DNA of 64,000 nucleotides from Obesumbacterium proteus (GCF_001586165.1 NZ_CP014608.1:1860001-1924000), one strand, 5' to 3'. Positions 48,166 through 58,060 are shown, counted from the stretch's first letter. Program-made: numbers and translations. Notes: generated by a model not told the origin, from the letters alone.

Positions 48166-49990
48166 GCGTTTTGATTCTGTAGAGTTTCTAAAAACGGTGA
48201 CCAATCAGCCCGGCGTCTATCGTATGTATGACGCCACTGAGACGGTTATCTATGTCGGTAAGGCCAAAGATCTCAAAAAACGTCTATCGAGCTATTTTCG
48301 CCAAAACGTAGGAAGTCGTAAGACGGAAACGTTGGTGAAAAATATCGCTCAGATAGATGTTACCGTGACCCATACGGAAACCGAGGCTTTGCTGCTTGAG
48401 CACAACTATATAAAGCTTTATCAGCCGCGTTATAACGTATTGCTACGCGATGATAAATCCTATCCCCTTATTTTCCTCAGCGCTGACAATCATCCTCGGT
48501 TATCCATTCACCGTGGAGCAAAGCATGCGAAAGGGGAGTACTTTGGCCCATTCCCAAACTCCTATGCGGTGCGTGAAACTCTCGCACTTTTGCAGAAGCT
48601 TTTTCCTATTCGCCAGTGCGAAAATAGCGTCTATCGCAACCGCTCACGTCCTTGTCTGCAATACCAAATAGGTCGTTGTTTAGGCCCATGTGTCAAAGGT
48701 TTGGTGAGCGATGAAGAATATGAGCAGCAGGTAAACTACGTCCGCTTATTCTTATCGGGTAAAGATAACCAAGTGCTCGATTCACTTGTTGTTCGAATGG
48801 AAGAGGCGAGTAAAGCGCTTAAGTTTGAAGAAGCAGCGCGGATCCGAGATCAAATTCAAGCCGTAAGACGAGTTACTGAGAAACAGTTCGTTTCGGGCAA
48901 CAGCGATGATCTTGATGTTATTGGCGTTGCGTTTGACTCCGGTATGTCGTGTGTACACGTACTCTTTATCCGACAGGGTAAAATATTAGGCAGCCGTAGT
49001 TATTTCCCTAAAGTACCGAGTGGAACTGAACTGAGTGAAGTAGTGCAAACCTTCGTGGGGCAATTTTATTTGCAAGGCAGCCAAATAAGGACGCTACCGG
49101 GTGAGATTTTGCTCGATTTCACGCTGCCTGAAAAAGATATTTTGTCTGACTCTATTTCAGAACTCGCTGGTCGTAAGGTTAATATTCAAACTCGACCACG
49201 AGGCGATCGCGCTCGCTACCTAAAATTAGCGAAAACAAATGCGCAGACGGCACTGATCACTAAACTGTCTCAACAGTCGACTATTCATCAGCGGCTAACT
49301 GAGCTCGAGAAAGTACTGCATCTGTCTGATATTCGTCGTATGGAATGTTTTGATATCAGCCATACTATGGGTGAAGAAACCGTTGCTTCCTGCGTGGTCT
49401 TTGACCAGCATGGACCGGTTCGTTCTGAGTATCGACGCTACAATATTACCGGTATCACGCCGGGTGATGACTACGCTGCGATGAATCAGGTATTGCGCCG
49501 CCGCTATGGCAAGGCACTTGAAGAAGATAAAATTCCAGACGTTATCTTCATCGACGGCGGCAAAGGTCAGTTAGGGCAGGCGAAAGACGTTTTTGCTGAA
49601 CTTGATGTACCTTGGGATAAAAATCGTCCTTTATTGCTGGGCATCGCGAAGGGCAGCGATCGTAAAGCCGGTTTAGAAACACTGTTTTTACAACCGGAAG
49701 GGGAAGGTTTCTCCTTGCCGCCTGATTCTCCAGCACTGCACCTGATACAGCATATTCGCGATGATTCTCACAATCATGCGATCACGGGGCATCGTAAGAA
49801 ACGTGCAAAGGTGCGCAATACCAGCTCTCTTGAAACCATAGAGGGTGTTGGGCCAAAACGTCGTCAGACGCTTTTGAAGTATATGGGTGGTCTACAACCT
49901 TTGATGAATGCAAGCGTGGAAGAAATTGCAAAAGTGCCTGGTATTTCACAGGCTTTGGCAGAAAAGATCCACAATGCATTGAAACACTAG
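48158..49990 (+). CDS. uvrC: UvrABC excinuclease subunit C
   Basis: 610 residues, the normal length. GIY-YIG nuclease (about 15-95, PGVYRMYDATETVIYVGKAK) for the 3' incision, UVR motif (about 204-239) that contacts UvrB, RNase H-like endonuclease domain (IRRMECFDISHTMGEETVAS, FIDGGKGQLGQA) for the 5' incision, and C-terminal helix-hairpin-helix repeats. Cotranscribed with uvrY. Confidence 0.97.
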   Translation: MTERFDSVEFLKTVTNQPGVYRMYDATETVIYVGKAKDLKKRLSSYFRQNVGSRKTETLVKNIAQIDVTVTHTETEALLLEHNYIKLYQPRYNVLLRDDKSYPLIFLSADNHPRLSIHRGAKHAKGEYFGPFPNSYAVRETLALLQKLFPIRQCENSVYRNRSRPCLQYQIGRCLGPCVKGLVSDEEYEQQVNYVRLFLSGKDNQVLDSLVVRMEEASKALKFEEAARIRDQIQAVRRVTEKQFVSGNSDDLDVIGVAFDSGMSCVHVLFIRQGKILGSRSYFPKVPSGTELSEVVQTFVGQFYLQGSQIRTLPGEILLDFTLPEKDILSDSISELAGRKVNIQTRPRGDRARYLKLAKTNAQTALITKLSQQSTIHQRLTELEKVLHLSDIRRMECFDISHTMGEETVASCVVFDQHGPVRSEYRRYNITGITPGDDYAAMNQVLRRRYGKALEEDKIPDVIFIDGGKGQLGQAKDVFAELDVPWDKNRPLLLGIAKGSDRKAGLETLFLQPEGEGFSLPPDSPALHLIQHIRDDSHNHAITGHRKKRAKVRNTSSLETIEGVGPKRRQTLLKYMGGLQPLMNASVEEIAKVPGISQALAEKIHNALKH

Positions 49991-50047
49991 GGGCATTGTA
50001 GCAACATACAAATAATATCCACATATGGAAGATAGTTACCTCACGCT

Positions 50048-50596
50048 ATGCGATTAAATATACCGACCTTACTCACTCTGTTTCGCGTTGTCCTGATCCC
50101 ATTTTTTGTTGTGGCGTTTTACCTTCCGTTTACTTGGGCTTCTTTCGCCTGCGCATTGATTTTTGTGTTTGCCGCGGTAACGGACTGGTTTGATGGTTTC
50201 CTCGCCCGCCGGTGGAAGCAAACAACGCGGTTTGGCGCATTCCTTGATCCAGTTGCTGACAAAGTGATGGTCGCAACGGCGCTGGTGCTGGTGTGCGAGC
50301 ATTATCACGTTTGGTGGATCACTTTACCGGCTGCGACGATGATCGCCCGTGAAATCATTATTTCGGCGTTGCGTGAATGGATGGCTGAAATTGGTAAGCG
50401 CAGCAGCGTTGCCGTTTCTTGGATCGGCAAGGTAAAAACCTCAGCTCAAATGCTGGCCTTAGTAGGGCTGCTATGGCGTCCAGATAGCTATGTGATCATT
50501 GCAGGTGTCATCGCACTGTATATTGCGGCAGTACTGACATTCTGGTCAATGTTCCAATATTTGAACGCTGCGCGGAATGATTTGCTCGAACCGTGA
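50048..50596 (+). CDS. pgsA: CDP-diacylglycerol-glycerol-3-phosphate phosphatidyltransferase
   Basis: 182 residues with the CDP-alcohol phosphotransferase motif DG-x2-AR-x8-G-x3-D-x3-D in DWFDGFLARRW and FGAFLDPVADKV, plus four to five membrane helices. It makes phosphatidylglycerophosphate, the first committed step to phosphatidylglycerol and cardiolipin. It follows uvrC by 57 bases, the standard enterobacterial order, and precedes the tRNA cluster. Confidence 0.97.
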   Translation: MRLNIPTLLTLFRVVLIPFFVVAFYLPFTWASFACALIFVFAAVTDWFDGFLARRWKQTTRFGAFLDPVADKVMVATALVLVCEHYHVWWITLPAATMIAREIIISALREWMAEIGKRSSVAVSWIGKVKTSAQMLALVGLLWRPDSYVIIAGVIALYIAAVLTFWSMFQYLNAARNDLLEP

Positions 50597-50646
50597 TCGA
50601 AATGCGTTAAAAATCAGCAAACAGTCGTTGTGAGTTAAAAATGATG

Positions 50647-50674
50647 TTGACGCGGTTCGTGAGATAAGTAGAAT
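50647..50674 (+). promoter_or_regulatory. Promoter of the tRNA cluster
   Basis: -35 TTGACG (50647-50652) and -10 TAGAAT (50669-50674) with a 16-base spacer, 80 bases before tRNA-Gly and after the pgsA stop. Confidence 0.7.
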
Positions 50675-50754
50675 GCATCGCATCAGACGGCAACGACGAA
50701 AAGTCAGAAGATACAAGCAGCTAAGTTAGTGAAGTTTACTAGCTAAAATGCTAA

Positions 50755-50830
<76 letters not shown>

Positions 50831-50882
50831 AATTTAAAGGCTGGCATGAAAGTGCGGGTTTAGTTAGAAAGCTAAAGATTTT

Positions 50883-50956
50883 GGCGCGTTAACAAAGCGG
50901 TTATGTAGCGGATTGCAAATCCGTCTAGTCCGGTTCGACTCCGGAACGCGCCTCCA
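50883..50956 (+). tRNA. cysT: tRNA-Cys (GCA)
   Basis: 74 bases: acceptor GGCGCGT/ACGCGCC, anticodon GCA in GATTGCAAATC, T-loop GTTCGACTC, encoded CCA. Second in the glyW-cysT-leuZ order. Confidence 0.97.
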
Positions 50957-50966
50957 AATTTCCTTA

Positions 50967-51053
50967 GCCCGGGTGGTGGAATCGGTAGACACAAGGGATT
51001 TAAAATCCCTCGGCTGTAAGGCTGTACGAGTTCAAGTCTCGTCCCGGGTACCA
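50967..51053 (+). tRNA. leuZ: tRNA-Leu (TAA), probable P2-like prophage target
   Basis: 87 bases with the long variable arm of class II tRNAs: acceptor GCCCGGG/CCCGGGT, anticodon TAA in GATTTAAAATC, T-loop GTTCAAGTC, CCA encoded. The ogr end of a P2-like prophage begins shortly downstream, so the 3' end of this tRNA is the likely integration site. Confidence 0.97.
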
Positions 51054-51097
51054 AGGAAATTTACTAGAATAATCAAAGCAATAAAGCAGTGTCGTGG

Positions 51098-51118
51098 CCG
51101 CCGAGAGGCGGTTTTTTT
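51098..51118 (+). terminator. Terminator after tRNA-Leu
   Basis: CCGCC-GAGA-GGCGG followed by seven T. It lies in the ~245-base gap between tRNA-Leu and ogr, which otherwise shows no gene. Confidence 0.8.
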
Positions 51119-51250
51119 GTGTCTGCGATTTGCCCCAGTGGCGGCAGATCGGCGACGCCCAGGTTTTATCTCGACTCCCCTCATCATATCTCGCTATTTA
51201 TCTAAATAAATTCTCAACTACGTTTTAGTTTTTTGTGCATTTTAGAGCAT

Positions 51251-51276
51251 AAAAAAACCTGCAAAAGCAGGTCTTT
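51251..51276 (-). terminator. Terminator after ogr
   Basis: On the minus strand AGACCTGC-TTTT-GCAGGTTT runs into a T tract (TTTTTTTATGC). Confidence 0.78.
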
Positions 51277-51297
51277 AGTAATGGTACGAAATAAAAA

Positions 51298-51516
51298 CTA
51301 GATGCTCATTTTAATTTGCTGTTCTTTAGCGGGGTGAGGAGGCACGGGGATGATTTCTCCTGGCGTCATGATGTGGCGCTCGACGGATTCCATCGTGACA
51401 AACGTGCAGCTGCAGTTGATATTACGGCACTGATAGTAGCGTTCTTTAGTTTTTTCACTTAGATAGCGACTTGAGCGCGCATGTGCAGCATGGCGACAAA
51501 CTGGACAATGCATCAT
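51298..51516 (-). CDS. ogr: Late-gene activator Ogr (zinc finger)
   Basis: 72 residues, the length of P2 Ogr. Four cysteines (CPVC near the start and CRNINCSC near residue 34) form the zinc site, with HARSSRYLS and ERYYQCRN typical of Ogr/Delta proteins. It binds TGT-N12-ACA sites to activate P2 late promoters; a perfect match lies upstream of FI (58033-58050). It is the last phage gene before the att end. Confidence 0.93.
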   Translation of the reverse strand: MMHCPVCRHAAHARSSRYLSEKTKERYYQCRNINCSCTFVTMESVERHIMTPGEIIPVPPHPAKEQQIKMSI

Positions 51517-51582
51517 AATAATCTCTCATTATCAATTTTCAACGTCTAAATTTTACCATGCAATTCAAAAAACGCCATTATT

Positions 51583-51600
51583 AACTCACAATTGTGAGTT
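51583..51600. terminator. Palindromic hairpin between ogr and D
   Basis: AACTCACAATTGTGAGTT is a perfect 18-bp palindrome just after the D stop. It may end the FI-D transcript; the T run is better on the + strand, so it may instead be a protein-binding site. Confidence 0.45.
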
Positions 51601-51638
51601 TCTGTCTTTTTAATTCACCTTTAACAAGGTTGTGGTGA

Positions 51639-52799
51639 TTATGATGATGCTGAGTTATCGGCCTCTTCGTACTTAACATCCGAAAGCTTCATCTCGAGTG
51701 ATAACTTTGTGGTAAAGCCATCCCGCGTCAGGCTATGTTCAAGTTTAATAATGGTCCATTCTTGTTGGTCAATGATGCTTTTAAAGCCTTTTACTCTTAA
51801 AGGCATTTCAGGATAAAGCAGCGGATTTCCTCTAGCGAGACTGATAGTGAACTTAGCCACCAACCGTTGTTGTTGATCCCACTCTGCCTGAGCTGCTTGC
51901 ATAGCCTGCTCCTTAGCCGCATAAATTGTCGGTAGCACAAGAACGTTATTCACGTCGCCAACAAGATATTCATTCCCTGTTGATGGAATAGAGTGATCCG
52001 CTGATGCTTTTGCGTTTGGATGCGAAGGTGCACTTTTGGTGCTAGGCTCGTTTTTCCGTTGTAGCTTAACTTTTTGTTTGGCCTGTTTAGCTGAATCTGT
52101 ATCCAACCACCTTGCTACAACACCGCTGTAGGCCAGACGGTCAGCTATTGAGAACTGATGTTTATCACCGTCAGCCCGCTCTACAGTTGCGATAGGAATT
52201 GGTTGGCCGCTTGCTGTTAGATTGCTTCCCGGCTTGAGAAAAAGAAGCTCGCCGTTCTTAACTGAAACTTCAGCCCCATTACGCTTTGCTAAGCGAACTA
52301 AAAATTGGCTGTCGGATTCTTGTGACTGATCGATGTGCTGAACGGCAATGTTGGCAAAAACCTTAGCCAGATTCGCTTTGAGCTTGTTGCGTTTCGCGAT
52401 GAGCTCAATCACCGCACCCAGAGTCGTATCGTGATAAGACTCTTCTCGACTCGTATTCATGGCCCCACGAAAATCAGCGCTTCTGGCTCTAATCGTCATG
52501 ATGTCCGGAGCACCAGTGTATTCGATTTCATCGACGGTAAATTGACCTTTGCCAATCAGTGCGGAACCTTTCCAGCCCAGAAATAATTCGAGAACCGCGC
52601 CCCGGGCAGGCATTGCTAGAAATCCATCGCTGTCGTCGAGCGTTATATCTAGCTGATCTGCCTCGAAACCGCGGTTATCCGTCATCGTCATCGCAATTAG
52701 GCGAGAACTAATATTCTCCGTGATGTTGCGCCCGCTTAAGGTGAGCATAAAGGCGGGGGCCAAATCTGCGCCGATGGCGATGGCATTATGGGTGATCAT
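51639..52799 (-). CDS. D: Tail protein D (late control)
   Basis: 386 residues, P2 gpD size (387). It forms the baseplate hub-like cap between tube and spike; blocks include GQFTVDEIEYTGAPDIMTIR and DQSQESDSQFLVRLAKRNGA. It overlaps U by four bases, the P2 order FI-FII-E-T-U-D. Confidence 0.93.
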   Translation of the reverse strand: MITHNAIAIGADLAPAFMLTLSGRNITENISSRLIAMTMTDNRGFEADQLDITLDDSDGFLAMPARGAVLELFLGWKGSALIGKGQFTVDEIEYTGAPDIMTIRARSADFRGAMNTSREESYHDTTLGAVIELIAKRNKLKANLAKVFANIAVQHIDQSQESDSQFLVRLAKRNGAEVSVKNGELLFLKPGSNLTASGQPIPIATVERADGDKHQFSIADRLAYSGVVARWLDTDSAKQAKQKVKLQRKNEPSTKSAPSHPNAKASADHSIPSTGNEYLVGDVNNVLVLPTIYAAKEQAMQAAQAEWDQQQRLVAKFTISLARGNPLLYPEMPLRVKGFKSIIDQQEWTIIKLEHSLTRDGFTTKLSLEMKLSDVKYEEADNSASS

Positions 52800-53272
52800 G
52801 AGAACAATCCCCCGGCCGTTTCTTGCCCAAGCTTGATTGCTCTATTGACCATATCTTTTGCCTGCTGCTGAAGATCGCCAAACATAGCACTGAGTGATTC
52901 ATCTACCCGTACAAGATTCATCGTAAAATTAATCTGACGAGCACTACCATTGGCAAAGAAAATGCTTTGCGTTTGATTAATATTTTTGACGACATACATG
53001 CCGTATATAGCACCATCACCACCAATGAGCGGCCACGCCTTTCCTTGCTCAGCCATGGTCTTTAGCGCCAACAGCGAGAGTGGGCCCCCCGTGATCTCTG
53101 GAACCAGTACGCCGTCTAATGTAATGCTATCTTCACCAACACCTAGAAACTGGTAGGCAGCGCGCTGACCAATTCGGTTATTGGATGACCAGTTGTACTC
53201 GAGATTTTGTTTTAACGTTTGATAGGGCAATGTTTGGCGCTGAAACACAAATAGCCCAAGCGTAAGCATCAT
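52796..53272 (-). CDS. U: Tail protein U
   Basis: 158 residues (P2 U 159). Starts MMLTLGLFVFQRQTLPYQTL and contains QFLGVGEDSITLDGVLVPE and GMYVVKNINQTQSIFFANG. It binds the tail hub/baseplate (LysM-like fold family). The start is set by GAGGAG before ATG 53272 and by agreement with the P2 N-terminus. Confidence 0.93.
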   Translation of the reverse strand: MMLTLGLFVFQRQTLPYQTLKQNLEYNWSSNNRIGQRAAYQFLGVGEDSITLDGVLVPEITGGPLSLLALKTMAEQGKAWPLIGGDGAIYGMYVVKNINQTQSIFFANGSARQINFTMNLVRVDESLSAMFGDLQQQAKDMVNRAIKLGQETAGGLFS

Positions 53273-53293
53273 GGTTTGACTCCTCAACGTTCG

Positions 53294-55750
53294 TTACATG
53301 TGCGACAAGCTGTTTGCATAGCGTTGACGCTCATAGCTTTCGACCCAATCACTGAACATTTTCTTAGTGACTTCAGGCCCTTGCCCCGGAGGAACATGAA
53401 TATCGATTTGGAAATTATGTTGGCTCTGATCTCGATAGCTAGAGCTTCCAGCCGCAAGAGGTGCGTAGTTTGCATTCAAGATACCGCCAGTTGGGGAGAT
53501 AGCTTGAACATTCGCTTTTTGGCCGGAGTTTATGGCGTTGGCATCAATATCTGCCGATTGGCTCTTGATAATGCCAAGCCTTTCCAGCAGCCAGTCGACC
53601 TTTTCACCGAGAAAATTAAAAGCCTTCAATGGCAACGTTAAGGCGAGTGATAACGCTTCGCCAAAGAGTATTCCTGCATTTTTGCAGTTGTTGATGGCTT
53701 CCTGGGAGGACTCTACTGGGGATATTAAATCTGTAAACCAGCCCCATAGCTTTTGTAATCCTTCACTCGCTAAATCGAATTGCGCTTTCCAGGGCATAAA
53801 CATTTCCGCCATCGGTGCAAACACAGTTTGTAGCCCCTCAATAACGCCACTAAAGAAGGCACCGATCGGCTCCCAATATTGACGAATGAGTAAGGCTCCT
53901 GCGACTATAGCTGCTGCAATAGCCACTATTGGCCACGTTAACGTGCCTAGAATGGCTAAAATAGCGCCCCCAGCGGCGGAGAATGCTGTCCAGAGTAGTC
54001 CTGCACCTGCCACCACCAGATTCATTCCTGCCACCACTTGCGACGCGATGATGCCAACTCCACCGAGTAGGCCAATTAGTGCACTACCAGCGCTCACGAC
54101 GGCGATGATTGTTTGACTCAACGCCTGATTGTTTTGTATCCACTGTTCAAGCTTGTTGACATAGCGACTTGCTGTTTGTACCAATTGTCTTAACGAGCTT
54201 TCCTGCTGCTCAAACAGGTCAATTCCAATAGATTCATAGGCTGACTGGAAGGTTCTAATATCTCCACTGAGGTTGTTTTGTGAAGCAGTCGCGGCCGAAT
54301 CTGTTTTGCCGTCAGATTTTTGCAATGCGGTGCTGATACCCGCGAGTTTTCCTGATGACGCATCGTGCATCAATACAGATGCAGCGGCGCTGGCGTTATT
54401 GCCAAAAATTGCCTTGGTGTATGCTTCTCGCTGCGCTTCACCTAGCTTATTGCTTGCAAAGCTGTGCTGAATTTCTTCAAGAATGGAGAAAATAGGACGC
54501 ATGTTTCCCTGATTGTCGTTCGTTTTCACCCCGAGTTTGCTAAATATTTCGCGCGCGTTATCTGTTGGAGATTGCAAACGGCGGATGACATCATGGTTTC
54601 CAGTCGCCGCAGCGGAACCGGTGATATTGGCATCGGCGAGTGCGCTTGCCATTGCAGCCGTTTCTTCGATGCTTACGCCAGCACTGCTTGCCGCAGACGC
54701 CGTATAATTGAGCGTTTTATTCAGGTTATCGAAACCGATAGTGTTGCGGCTTAACGCTGCGGTAATAACATCGCTAATGTGTGCTATTTGGTCATTGCCG
54801 AGGCCAAATGCAGACTCCATCCCAATGAGTAACGCAGCGTTATCCTCAACGCTATGTTGGTTGGACTGCGCCATTTTTAATGTGGGCGCGGTAGCCGCAA
54901 GAACCCCATCCTTATCAGCACCAGCATTGGCGATAACAATCTGCGCCGTGGTGGCTTCAACGGCCGATCCCGCACTGTGGCCACTGAGCTTTTTCGCCTG
55001 TTGGCGAAGGGCTTGCATTCCCGAACTTGATTTATCTAATCCCAAGATAGTTTGAAGCTTGGTATTTTCCTGTGACAATGCGTAGCCAGGTGCTAATACT
55101 GAAGTCCCGAGAGAAAGTGCCGTTTTGGCGACGCCAACGCCACGATTTCCTAAGTTACCGAGATTGTCTGCGAGCACTTTACCTGATTGATAACGTTGTT
55201 TAATGTTTCCCAATTGAGTTTGGCGCTGTTTGATTCGCTCAAGGTTATTCTGTTGCCGATTGTTTTCGGCAAAGGATTTACGCTGTTGTGCGAGCCTATT
55301 AGACGTTTGCTCAATAGTATCTTTCAGACGCTGTTTGTTAGCGGGTAAGGCTTGTGGATTAATACCGTTTTGTCTCAGCGTATTACGCTGTTCCTTGGCC
55401 GATTTATGTAGGGCACGATATTTCGTCTCCAGATGAGAAACAGCCTGATTGGCATTATCCAAAGATTTAATTTGCGAGCGTGTTGGCGCTTCGGCATTTT
55501 TTATTTCTGCTCTGAGTTCGGCCGCTTCTTTTTTGGCTTTTTTGAATGCGTTACTAGTCGCTGACAGCTGGGCGCTTGTTTTGCGAAAACCATCAATTTT
55601 TCCCATTTTCGCATCAAGCGTATCAAGGTATTGCTGTGTCGTGCGTATGTCGTCAGACAGCGCTTTGTTAGCCGCCTTAATCGCTTTTAACGGGCGGCTG
55701 GCTTGGTCGACGGCAGTAAGAAGTATCTGTAATTTTAGACTGTTACTCAT
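53294..55750 (-). CDS. T: Tail tape measure protein T
   Basis: 818 residues (P2 T 815). A long N-terminal coiled coil (1-190), a TP901-type tape-measure domain (about 200-520, MASALADANITGSAAATGNH), strong hydrophobic stretches (about 545-625), and a C-terminal tail. It sets the length of the contractile tail. It starts inside the end of the E' extension. Confidence 0.93.
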   Translation of the reverse strand: MSNSLKLQILLTAVDQASRPLKAIKAANKALSDDIRTTQQYLDTLDAKMGKIDGFRKTSAQLSATSNAFKKAKKEAAELRAEIKNAEAPTRSQIKSLDNANQAVSHLETKYRALHKSAKEQRNTLRQNGINPQALPANKQRLKDTIEQTSNRLAQQRKSFAENNRQQNNLERIKQRQTQLGNIKQRYQSGKVLADNLGNLGNRGVGVAKTALSLGTSVLAPGYALSQENTKLQTILGLDKSSSGMQALRQQAKKLSGHSAGSAVEATTAQIVIANAGADKDGVLAATAPTLKMAQSNQHSVEDNAALLIGMESAFGLGNDQIAHISDVITAALSRNTIGFDNLNKTLNYTASAASSAGVSIEETAAMASALADANITGSAAATGNHDVIRRLQSPTDNAREIFSKLGVKTNDNQGNMRPIFSILEEIQHSFASNKLGEAQREAYTKAIFGNNASAAASVLMHDASSGKLAGISTALQKSDGKTDSAATASQNNLSGDIRTFQSAYESIGIDLFEQQESSLRQLVQTASRYVNKLEQWIQNNQALSQTIIAVVSAGSALIGLLGGVGIIASQVVAGMNLVVAGAGLLWTAFSAAGGAILAILGTLTWPIVAIAAAIVAGALLIRQYWEPIGAFFSGVIEGLQTVFAPMAEMFMPWKAQFDLASEGLQKLWGWFTDLISPVESSQEAINNCKNAGILFGEALSLALTLPLKAFNFLGEKVDWLLERLGIIKSQSADIDANAINSGQKANVQAISPTGGILNANYAPLAAGSSSYRDQSQHNFQIDIHVPPGQGPEVTKKMFSDWVESYERQRYANSLSHM

Positions 55751-56176
55751 CCGTATTCCCGCTTCGTTGTAGCGCTTTTTGGCGCCATGAAATAAGTTCG
55801 GTAAGGCTCATGGGATTTAACTCTGATGGCGGCCAGTGGAATATCACCGCAATGTCCGCCATCAGGTCATCTACCGATAATTGGGCGGGAAACTCTAACG
55901 AACCGAATTCGGTGACAAAAAACCAATCACCTTGCCCGCTAGTGCAATCATATCTGGCAACTCCAACTTCAAGACATCGCTTTCAAGTAGCTGAGGGCTG
56001 GTCATTCGAGGTAAAACCTTCACCAGGGCGTCTACGTCCGAATTGGCTACCGCCGCGAGACTTACACCACGCAAGGTTCCTGCCGTCGGTTTGATTAGGG
56101 TGACTTGTTCAATCAACAGTTCACCGCGCTGAATCGGAGATTCTAGGAGAACGGTATTTTCATTTTCGGTATTCAT
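55743..56176 (-). CDS. E: Tail assembly chaperones E and E+E' (programmed -1 frameshift)
   Basis: The zero frame (55895-56176) encodes 93-residue gpE. At slippery T-TTT-TTG (55916-55922) a -1 shift continues through FVTEFGSLEFPAQL, ADIAVIFHWPPSELNPMSLT and WRQKALQRSG to TAA at 55743, giving the E+E' fusion of about 144 residues. This is the classical P2 arrangement; both products chaperone the tape measure protein T. Given coordinates cover the fusion. Confidence 0.9.
55916..55922 (-). other. Slippery heptamer T_TTT_TTG for E/E' frameshift
   Basis: Minus strand TTTTTTG in the phase T-TTT-TTG, near the end of gene E; the -1 frame stays open for 57 more codons with P2 E'-like sequence. Confidence 0.88.
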
Positions 56177-56240
56177 GCGACTCTCTCAATTTGAATTCGG
56201 GTTAATCGGCCAGCGCAAGCACTGGCCGTCAATCGTGGGA

Positions 56241-56759
56241 TTACAGACCGAGGTGCTGGCGATGTTGCGCCAGTCGATCAATGCCGTTAACTTTTTCAAT
56301 CATATTGATGACGTCGATCTCAATGAGCTCCTTGCCATCCACGATCAGTTTGTAGTAAGTGCACTGAGTCGTGATTTTGGTTTCGGTATTCTCGCCTTGT
56401 TTATTTTCGCCACCGTCGATTTCCTTATGGCGACCTCGCAGTACGATCTCTACGCCGCTAACGTCACCAGTGTCGTCGCGCTGGTATGAGCCAGAAAAGC
56501 GTAAAGGCACATCCGAAGCGCCAGGAACGGCATATTGGCTCCACAAATCATCATCAGGAAGGCCGCCAATGGTCCATTCAACGGTCAATGCATCATCATC
56601 AAGGCCCATATCAATTGAGGTTGAACCGTTCATGCCTGCGCCACGATAGCTTTCCAGTTTTCGGGTTAGCTTCGGCAGGGTGACCGAATTGACAACGCCC
56701 ATGTAGCTCAAACCATCATTGAAAAGGTTGAGGTATTTCAGTTTGCGCGGTAATGCCAT
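56241..56759 (-). CDS. FII: Tail tube protein FII
   Basis: 172 residues, identical in length to P2 FII. MALPRKLKYLNLFNDGLSYM, SYRGAGMNGSTSIDMGLDDD and SGSYQRDDTGDVSGVEIVLR are hallmark blocks. It polymerises as the inner tube of the contractile tail. Confidence 0.95.
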   Translation of the reverse strand: MALPRKLKYLNLFNDGLSYMGVVNSVTLPKLTRKLESYRGAGMNGSTSIDMGLDDDALTVEWTIGGLPDDDLWSQYAVPGASDVPLRFSGSYQRDDTGDVSGVEIVLRGRHKEIDGGENKQGENTETKITTQCTYYKLIVDGKELIEIDVINMIEKVNGIDRLAQHRQHLGL

Positions 56760-56773
56760 GGTGTCTTAGCTCC

Positions 56774-57961
56774 TTAACTGTTGGCCATTGAGCCCAAGCT
56801 CACCAGATATTTATCGGTGATGCGCTGGCGCAGGGTGAGGTTTTCCAGTGGTGGCACTGGGGTGTAGTCGTAATCGATGTAAAGCTTGCCTGCCTTTAAG
56901 CTCTCTTTATCGTTCGAGCTTTCGTCATACCAGCAGTCAGCATCGATGATGTAGCCGTTAGATTTCAGCTCGCGGAATTTTGCTTTGATGCCTTCTACGA
57001 TGTCGCGAATTAGTGTGGCGGTCATTGGTTTGTCGACGGCCCACTGGTGTGCTTCAGCCATGGTGTCAGCGAGTACTTGTGCGGTACGGACATAGTTCTC
57101 AAAGATAAATAGCGGTTCATCAGTGCAGGTGCGGTTGCCCCAGAAACGGAAGCCGTCGGAACGCACCGGCGTGGTGACACCCGCTTCATTCAACAAATCA
57201 GCATCGGTTCCTGGTGCTTGTAAGTCCCAAAATACTGAAGCACTCATGCCGGTGACACCGTTCACCCCGACGTTGGATAAGGTTTTATGCCACCCTTGCT
57301 CTTGGTCAATTTTTGCGCGCAAGCCTAAAGCTCGTGCAGTTGCAAAAGCCGTGGCACTGGTATTTGTTTTGGTGTCCCATGCCAAGAAATCGGGCCAAAT
57401 CAGCATCAGTTCACGCTGGCTGAAGTTGTCGCGATACTTAATGACATCCGCTTTGGTTTTGCAGCCCCATGCGCTGATATAGCCAAAGGCACGCAGCTGC
57501 TGGCAAATCGAGGCCAGTGCAACAGCTACTTCCTGTGTATCCAGACCAGGCACACCCAAAATGCGAGGTTTAACACCGGTAACGGCTTTGGCCGTCAGTA
57601 GGGCTTTTAAGCCGGTATATTGGCCGTTCTCATCGGCACCGCCGATGATGTTGGAGAGGGTGGCGGCCTGAATGGCTTCTTCATCCTCGCCTTCGCCTTC
57701 GGCAACGCGTACAACGACAGTAACAGGTTTGCATTGGTCGCCAATGGCTGCCAGGGCGGCAGACAGGGTGCCTTTGGTTCCTGCTTTACCAGCGGCAGCG
57801 ATAACGTCGGTGATCAATACAGGAACGTTGAGTGGAAAGGTTTCGGCATCTGCATCCGGGGCGGTGCAGACCATGCCAATAATGGCAGTTGATACGGTTG
57901 AAATGACGCGTGTACCTTCGTTAATCTCCAGTACTTGCACGCCATGTTTGAAATCGGGCAT
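56774..57961 (-). CDS. FI: Tail sheath protein FI
   Basis: 395 residues (P2 FI 396), starting MPDFKHGVQVLEINEGTR, with GFRFWGNRTCTDEPLFIFEN and the C-terminal LENLTLRQRITDKYLVSLG. It forms the contractile sheath. ATG 57961 matches the P2 start; an Ogr-type box lies 70-90 bases upstream. Confidence 0.95.
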   Translation of the reverse strand: MPDFKHGVQVLEINEGTRVISTVSTAIIGMVCTAPDADAETFPLNVPVLITDVIAAAGKAGTKGTLSAALAAIGDQCKPVTVVVRVAEGEGEDEEAIQAATLSNIIGGADENGQYTGLKALLTAKAVTGVKPRILGVPGLDTQEVAVALASICQQLRAFGYISAWGCKTKADVIKYRDNFSQRELMLIWPDFLAWDTKTNTSATAFATARALGLRAKIDQEQGWHKTLSNVGVNGVTGMSASVFWDLQAPGTDADLLNEAGVTTPVRSDGFRFWGNRTCTDEPLFIFENYVRTAQVLADTMAEAHQWAVDKPMTATLIRDIVEGIKAKFRELKSNGYIIDADCWYDESSNDKESLKAGKLYIDYDYTPVPPLENLTLRQRITDKYLVSLGSMANS

Positions 57962-58032
57962 CGTGTTCGCTCCATTAGAAAGTTGCAAGGCTATTGTGCT
58001 GTGTGCCGAGCAAGTCTACGAGCGATGTAGGA

Positions 58033-58050
58033 TGTACTGACGATAGTACA
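58033..58050 (-). promoter_or_regulatory. Ogr-binding site of the F operon promoter
   Basis: TGT-N12-ACA with extended dyad symmetry (TGTACT ... AGTACA), 72-89 bases before the FI start. This is the position and sequence expected of the P2 PF activator site. Confidence 0.78.
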
Positions 58051-58060
58051 ACAGGCAGTA

